Source: JBBRLA01 sp038231615
Lineage (GTDB): Bacteria; Myxococcota_A; Polyangia; Palsa-1104; JAEUJZ01
DNA: 6,058 bases
NCBI GenBank assembly: GCA_038231615.1
Contig: JBBRLA010000543.1
Coordinates: forward strand, 1-6,058
Reading direction: 5' to 3'
The notes below the pieces were generated by a model that saw only the letters and a program-made list of their open reading frames with translations, ran no database searches and had not been told where the DNA came from. Every line of letters begins with the position of its first letter. Positions within the stretch are counted from its first letter, which is position 1. The translations under genes were made by a program, and so were the position numbers. Below are positions 5,451 to 6,058 of the stretch, in pieces.

Positions 5451-5560
5451 CCTTCCAGCAAGCAAGCATCACCACCTCAAACCATCGTTCCGTTCACTTC
5501 TTCGATCTCGTTCTTGGTACGTTCCCGTTCACGTCTTTGTCAGGCAACCCCACCAACCAC
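5451..5560 (+). promoter_or_regulatory. C-rich, G-poor rho leader segment, candidate Rho-binding (rut) region
   Basis: By hand count these 110 bases contain 43 C and 15 G on the sense strand, a C over G excess unlike the flanking coding DNA, with many pyrimidine-C steps and little possible secondary structure. These are the usual features of Rho utilisation sites. In E. coli, rho is autoregulated by termination in its own leader, so a rut-like segment here fits that model. The segment includes an imperfect direct repeat, CGTTCCGTTCACTTCTT (5486-5502) and CGTTCCCGTTCACGTCTT (from 5520). Confidence 0.45.
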
Positions 5561-5620
5561 CATACGCGGCAAGCGGCCCAACGCCCTCCAATGGCTTCAG
5601 GTACGAAGGGCATCTAGCCA

Positions 5621-5641
5621 GCGCCGATTCTGAGTCGGCGT
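5621..5641 (+). promoter_or_regulatory. Stem-loop just upstream of the rho ribosome binding site
   Basis: CGCCGA (5622-5627) and TCGGCG (5635-5640) form a perfect 6-bp stem, extendable by G-U pairs at both ends, around a 7-base loop. It lies 11 bases before the GAGG (5652-5655) that serves the rho ATG. No T-run follows, so it is not an intrinsic terminator; it may stabilise the leader or affect translation initiation. Confidence 0.5.
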
Positions 5642-5664
5642 CTCCGCAAGTGAGGAATCATCCG

Positions 5665-6058
5665 ATGAATCTGACCGAGCTAAAGCGCAAGAAGATGGCT
5701 GAGCTGATCCACATGGGGATGGCTCTCAACATCGAGGGCGTCTCCGGCATCCGCCGGCAGGACCTGATCTTCGCCATCCTCCAGCAGCACTCCGCCAACC
5801 GTGGCGATGTGTACGGCGATGGCGTGCTCGAGACCCTCCCGGACGGCTTTGGCTTCCTCCGATCCCCGGACTATAATTACCTGCCCGGTCCCGACGACAT
5901 CTATGTCTCCCCTTCGCAGATCCGCCGCTTCGGCCTGCGCACCGGCGACACGGTCGAAGGGCAGATCCGGCCGCCCAAAGACAGCGAGCGTTACTTCGCG
6001 CTGCTCAAGGTCGAGCGCCTGAACGGGGAGCCCCCCGAGGCGTCCACCGAGAAGGTCA
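5665..6058 (+). CDS. rho: Transcription termination factor Rho, N-terminal part (cut by window end)
   Basis: 131 codons are visible and open to the edge. Rho is a hexameric RNA-dependent ATPase/helicase that binds C-rich nascent RNA and releases RNA polymerase. The visible sequence follows E. coli Rho closely: MNLTELK start, then LNIEGVSGIRRQDLIFAILQ (Rho N-terminal helical domain, residues about 1-47), then the RNA-binding cold-shock-type domain with GDGVLETLPDGFGFLRSPDYNYL, GPDDIYVSPSQIRRFGLRTGD and GQIRPPKDSERYFALLKVERLN (about 48-118). The ATPase domain lies beyond the window. The ATG at 5665 is chosen because it matches the family N-terminus and has a GAGG (5652-5655) nine bases upstream; an in-frame GTG at 5650 would swallow that site. 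No insertion between the N-terminal and RNA-binding domains is seen, unlike in many actinobacterial Rho proteins. Confidence 0.97.
   Translation, partial: MNLTELKRKKMAELIHMGMALNIEGVSGIRRQDLIFAILQQHSANRGDVYGDGVLETLPDGFGFLRSPDYNYLPGPDDIYVSPSQIRRFGLRTGDTVEGQIRPPKDSERYFALLKVERLNGEPPEASTEKV

Noticed and set aside
5591..5617. Eight-codon ORF (MASGTKGI) in the rho leader, considered as a leader peptide like E. coli rhoL.
   Set aside because: No ribosome binding site and no resemblance to known leader peptides; could be chance.
1..6058. CRISPR array, insertion sequence, prophage or toxin-antitoxin system.
   Set aside because: No spaced repeats, transposase or phage motifs, or small overlapping gene pairs of that type were seen; the gene set and base composition look like ordinary chromosome.

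Overview
The window is a 6.06 kb stretch of GC-rich chromosomal DNA, most probably from a myxobacterium-like or other deltaproteobacterial-type organism. The evidence is high GC at third codon positions, a PEGA-domain protein with a C-terminal IYKKWWFW membrane anchor, and a partner lipoprotein with a proline/aspartate/leucine repeat tail, both typical of that group. The closing rho gene is strongly conserved across bacteria. I see no insertion sequence, phage gene, tRNA, rRNA or CRISPR array.

Layout from left to right. (1) Bases 1-175 (+) hold the C-terminal end of a protein that looks like an Hpt (histidine phosphotransfer) tail. (2) Bases 192-1645 (-) hold a two-gene unit: a secreted or anchored PEGA-domain protein followed, with a 4-base GTGA overlap, by a lipoprotein with an 18-bp tandem repeat at its 3' end. 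(3) Bases 1755-2354 (-) hold an iron/manganese superoxide dismutase with its own likely promoter, a start-site palindrome and an intrinsic terminator. (4) Bases 2479-3240 (+) hold an MBL-fold hydrolase divergent from sodB, probably on a leaderless message. (5) Bases 3263-4402 (-) hold a divergent arginase/agmatinase-family enzyme, convergent with the MBL gene. Its metal ligands are intact but substrate-loop residues differ from the family norm, and it has G10 and G8 tracts. (6) Bases 4455-5366 (+) hold a six-helix membrane protein of unknown function. (7) Bases 5367-5664 hold a long rho leader with a consensus -35 box, a C-rich G-poor stretch and a stem-loop. (8) Bases 5665-6058 (+) hold the start of rho, cut by the window end.

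These genes do not form one pathway. The neighbourhood reads as ordinary chromosome: a cell-envelope pair, an oxidative-stress enzyme, two hydrolases, a membrane protein and a housekeeping terminator factor. I found no convincing new multi-gene system. The parts most worth a second look are the altered substrate loop of the ureohydrolase, the rho leader as a possible autoregulatory Rho-binding site, and the membrane protein of unknown family.
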